Assembly: GCF_002272245.1 (NCBI RefSeq)
Contig: NZ_NPDD01000148.1
Coordinates: 1 to 35,012 of the forward strand
Reading direction: 5' to 3'
Source of the DNA: Bacillus sp. 7884-1
GTDB lineage: Bacteria; Bacillota; Bacilli; Bacillales; Cytobacillaceae
Length of the DNA: 35,012 nucleotides
The notes beneath the pieces were generated by a model, which worked only from the letters and a program-made list of their open reading frames with translations, ran no database searches and was not told the origin of the DNA. Positions 34,059 to 35,012 of the stretch are shown piece by piece. Position 1 is the first letter of the stretch. Each line of letters opens with the position of its first letter. The translations under genes were made by a program, and so were the position numbers.

Positions 34059-34381
34059 CCTTTTCGTAAACCGAACTGAGCATTCAATTGTCCTTGGATC
34101 ATTTTTCTTCTAACATCATTTTGATTTTGGGTTTTTTGAGCTCGGAGCATTTCTTTTCTAATTTCATGGGTTTGAACACCATCTTCGATTTTGTTAGCTA
34201 TTTCCACTAACAACTCCACATCTGCAAAGGAATATTTCCGGCTTCCACCTGAGGATCTTTCAGGAAAAATTAATTTTCGTTCCTCATAATAGCGAATTTG
34301 CCTCTCAGAAAGACCTGTTAGGTCCCTGACAATTCCAATTGTTATAACTTTCTTGTCTTTATAGGAAGAATCATTTGCCAT
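34046..34381 (-). CDS. tnrA: Nitrogen regulator TnrA (MerR family)
   Basis: A protein of 111 residues. The MerR-type winged helix-turn-helix spans ~13-75: 'VITIGIVRDLTGLSERQIRY' followed by 'YEERKLIFPERSSGGSRKYS'. The C-terminus 'RRKMIQGQLNAQFGLR' is the TnrA tail that binds feedback-inhibited glutamine synthetase; GlnR has a longer tail. It activates ammonium-uptake and catabolic genes when nitrogen is limiting. The ribosome binding site before ATG 34381 is weak. A TnrA box at 34427-34443 suggests autoregulation. It lies directly upstream of amtB, its expected target. Confidence 0.93.
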   Translation of the reverse strand: MANDSSYKDKKVITIGIVRDLTGLSERQIRYYEERKLIFPERSSGGSRKYSFADVELLVEIANKIEDGVQTHEIRKEMLRAQKTQNQNDVRRKMIQGQLNAQFGLRKGPSS

Positions 34382-34426
34382 TTTTTATTTTCACCACGCT
34401 CTACTATGATTAGGTACAATATTTTA

Positions 34427-34443
34427 TGTTAATTTTCCTTACA
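34427..34443 (-). promoter_or_regulatory. TnrA box upstream of tnrA
   Basis: TGTTAATTTTCCTTACA fits TGTNA-N7-TNACA. It is centred 54 bp before the tnrA ATG, consistent with autoregulation; the start point is not clear enough to say whether it activates or represses. Confidence 0.75.
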
Positions 34444-34498
34444 TTGATTGGATTCTGATACAAGGCAGTATAGGTTAGTAGGTGATTTTTTTAAGTTA

Positions 34499-34666
34499 TT
34501 AATTTTGCTCTTTGGAGGGAAATACCTTTTTGAAAATATTATCTAGTTCACTTAATGTGAGGGAGTTAAGTTCATGTTCAGAAGCATCATAAAGACCAGA
34601 TTCAATTAATCTATTAATGTAGTATAGTTTAAGTGTTTCGACTCCTTTACGCAATTGATTAGACAT
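34499..34666 (-). CDS. Small FbpA-like protein (55 aa)
   Basis: A protein of 55 residues: 'RKGVETLKLYYINRLIESGL' followed by 'YDASEHELNSLTLSELDNIF'. The pattern Tyr-Ile-x-x-Leu-Ile...Gly-x-Tyr...Leu-Thr-Leu-Ser-Glu-Leu is that of the Fur-regulated basic protein A (FbpA) family of Bacillus, linked to iron-sparing small RNA FsrA. ATG 34666 is chosen because GAGGAG lies nine nt upstream; a longer frame reading back to 34726 overlaps the neighbouring gene. No clear Fur box is visible, so iron control here is unproven. Confidence 0.65.
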   Translation of the reverse strand: MSNQLRKGVETLKLYYINRLIESGLYDASEHELNSLTLSELDNIFKKVFPSKEQN

Positions 34667-34679
34667 TCCAATCAACTCC

Positions 34680-34817
34680 TCAATGATTTTGAAGTGCTCG
34701 TAACAGGTCATGACCTTTTGTACCAATCTTTTTCAGTAACTCTTCATAAAGCTCATCCCTTAACTTATCTAACTGAATAATTCTCTCTGCCAATTTAATT
34801 TCATTCGTCCGGTACAT
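34680..34817 (-). CDS. Small helical protein (45 aa)
   Basis: A 45-codon frame from ATG 34817 with GGGGAG six nt upstream, ending TGA at 34680. The sequence 'MYRTNEIKLAERIIQLDKLR' and 'DELYEELLKKIGTKGHDLLR' is Leu/Lys/Glu-rich with a heptad-like pattern, suggesting one or two helices. It precedes the FbpA-like gene by 13 nt, so the two form a small operon. No family recognised. Confidence 0.65.
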   Translation of the reverse strand: MYRTNEIKLAERIIQLDKLRDELYEELLKKIGTKGHDLLRALQNH

Positions 34818-34873
34818 CCCAATCTCCCCTTATAAACTGTATTTAATGTAAAAGTTAACCAAATTATTAGATT

Positions 34874-34904
34874 TTGTCAGTGAATGTGTCAGAAACACTG
34901 ACAA
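34874..34904. other. Dyad upstream of the small-gene operon
   Basis: TTGTCAGTG (34874-34882) is perfectly complementary to CACTGACAA (34896-34904), with an extra TGTCAG between them. It overlaps a possible -35 (CTGACA on the minus strand), so it may be an operator. A plus-strand terminator role is less likely because no plus gene ends here. Confidence 0.4.
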
Positions 34905-34939
34905 GAATTTTTCATTTGTTAACGGAAATCTAACAATAT

Positions 34940-35012
34940 AAAAAGGCTGTGTTAAATTGGGCTGTTGATTTGTGCTCCACTAAGGAATGCTTCTTCGAAT
35001 AATCACCGCAGG
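34940..35012. other. Possible edge of a dispersed intergenic repeat
   Basis: The last ~70 bp (AAAAAGGCTGTGTTAAATTG, then TTGATTTGTGCTCC and a GC-richer end) look like the ends of short repeats common between genes in Bacillaceae. The element, if real, is cut by the window edge. Confidence 0.25.

Noticed and set aside
34916..34936. TTGTTA...TAACAA inverted repeat resembling a TnrA box
   Set aside because: The spacing is 9 bp between TGTTA and TAACA instead of the required 7, so it does not fit the TnrA consensus.

Overview
The window is AT-rich DNA from a Gram-positive, endospore-forming-type Bacillaceae (Bacillus, Neobacillus or a close relative). The evidence is strong AGGAGG-type ribosome binding sites, frequent GTG/TTG starts, a T-box leader, a TnrA regulator with matching TnrA boxes, and Bacillus-typical families (DUF3231, DUF1836, DUF3892, HlyIII, FbpA-like, YjbC-like). 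I saw no rRNA, tRNA, CRISPR array or intact insertion sequence. The only mobile-DNA signal is a tyrosine recombinase cut off by the left edge.

Left part (1-10 kb): the 5' end of a tyrosine recombinase, an orphan acidic protein, a membrane protein, two adjacent DUF3231 paralogues, an HlyIII/PAQR membrane protein (trhA) divergent from a DUF1836 protein, a cytosolic beta-helix (pectate-lyase-like) protein, a GYF_2-RDD membrane protein, and a run of small genes (DUF3892, two small membrane proteins including one with a Cys/Asp-rich tail, DUF2085, and a 31-residue hydrophobic peptide). The gaps hold several copies of a short palindromic element.

Middle part (10-19 kb): a co-oriented set of small metabolic or housekeeping genes. 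It contains a HIT protein, two histidine phosphatases (one fused to a GNAT domain), three further GNAT acetyltransferases, a nucleotidyltransferase, a DinB-like protein, a lipoprotein, a VOC protein, a ComB-like phosphatase and a methyltransferase. After it come two small minus-strand genes, a 52-bp tandem-repeat array and an UPF0060 membrane protein.

Right part (19-30.5 kb, minus strand): the complete branched-chain amino-acid pathway, in transcription order ilvE-ilvD-[T-box]-ilvB-ilvN-ilvC-leuA-leuB-leuC-leuD. ilvE has its own sigma-A-type promoter with CodY-like motifs. The T-box lies inside the cluster between ilvD and ilvB, so acetolactate synthase onward can be attenuated separately from ilvED. 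The cluster ends in a bidirectional terminator shared with the UPF0060 gene.

Far right (30.7-35 kb): a nitrogen-control neighbourhood. It has a DEDDh-type exonuclease and a DUF294 nucleotidyltransferase-like protein (a translationally coupled pair), the ammonium transporter amtB with two TnrA boxes, tnrA with one TnrA box, and a pair of very small genes, one FbpA-like. TnrA would activate amtB when glutamine is scarce. No P-II gene (glnK) is present beside amtB; the DUF294/exonuclease pair occupies the downstream position instead.
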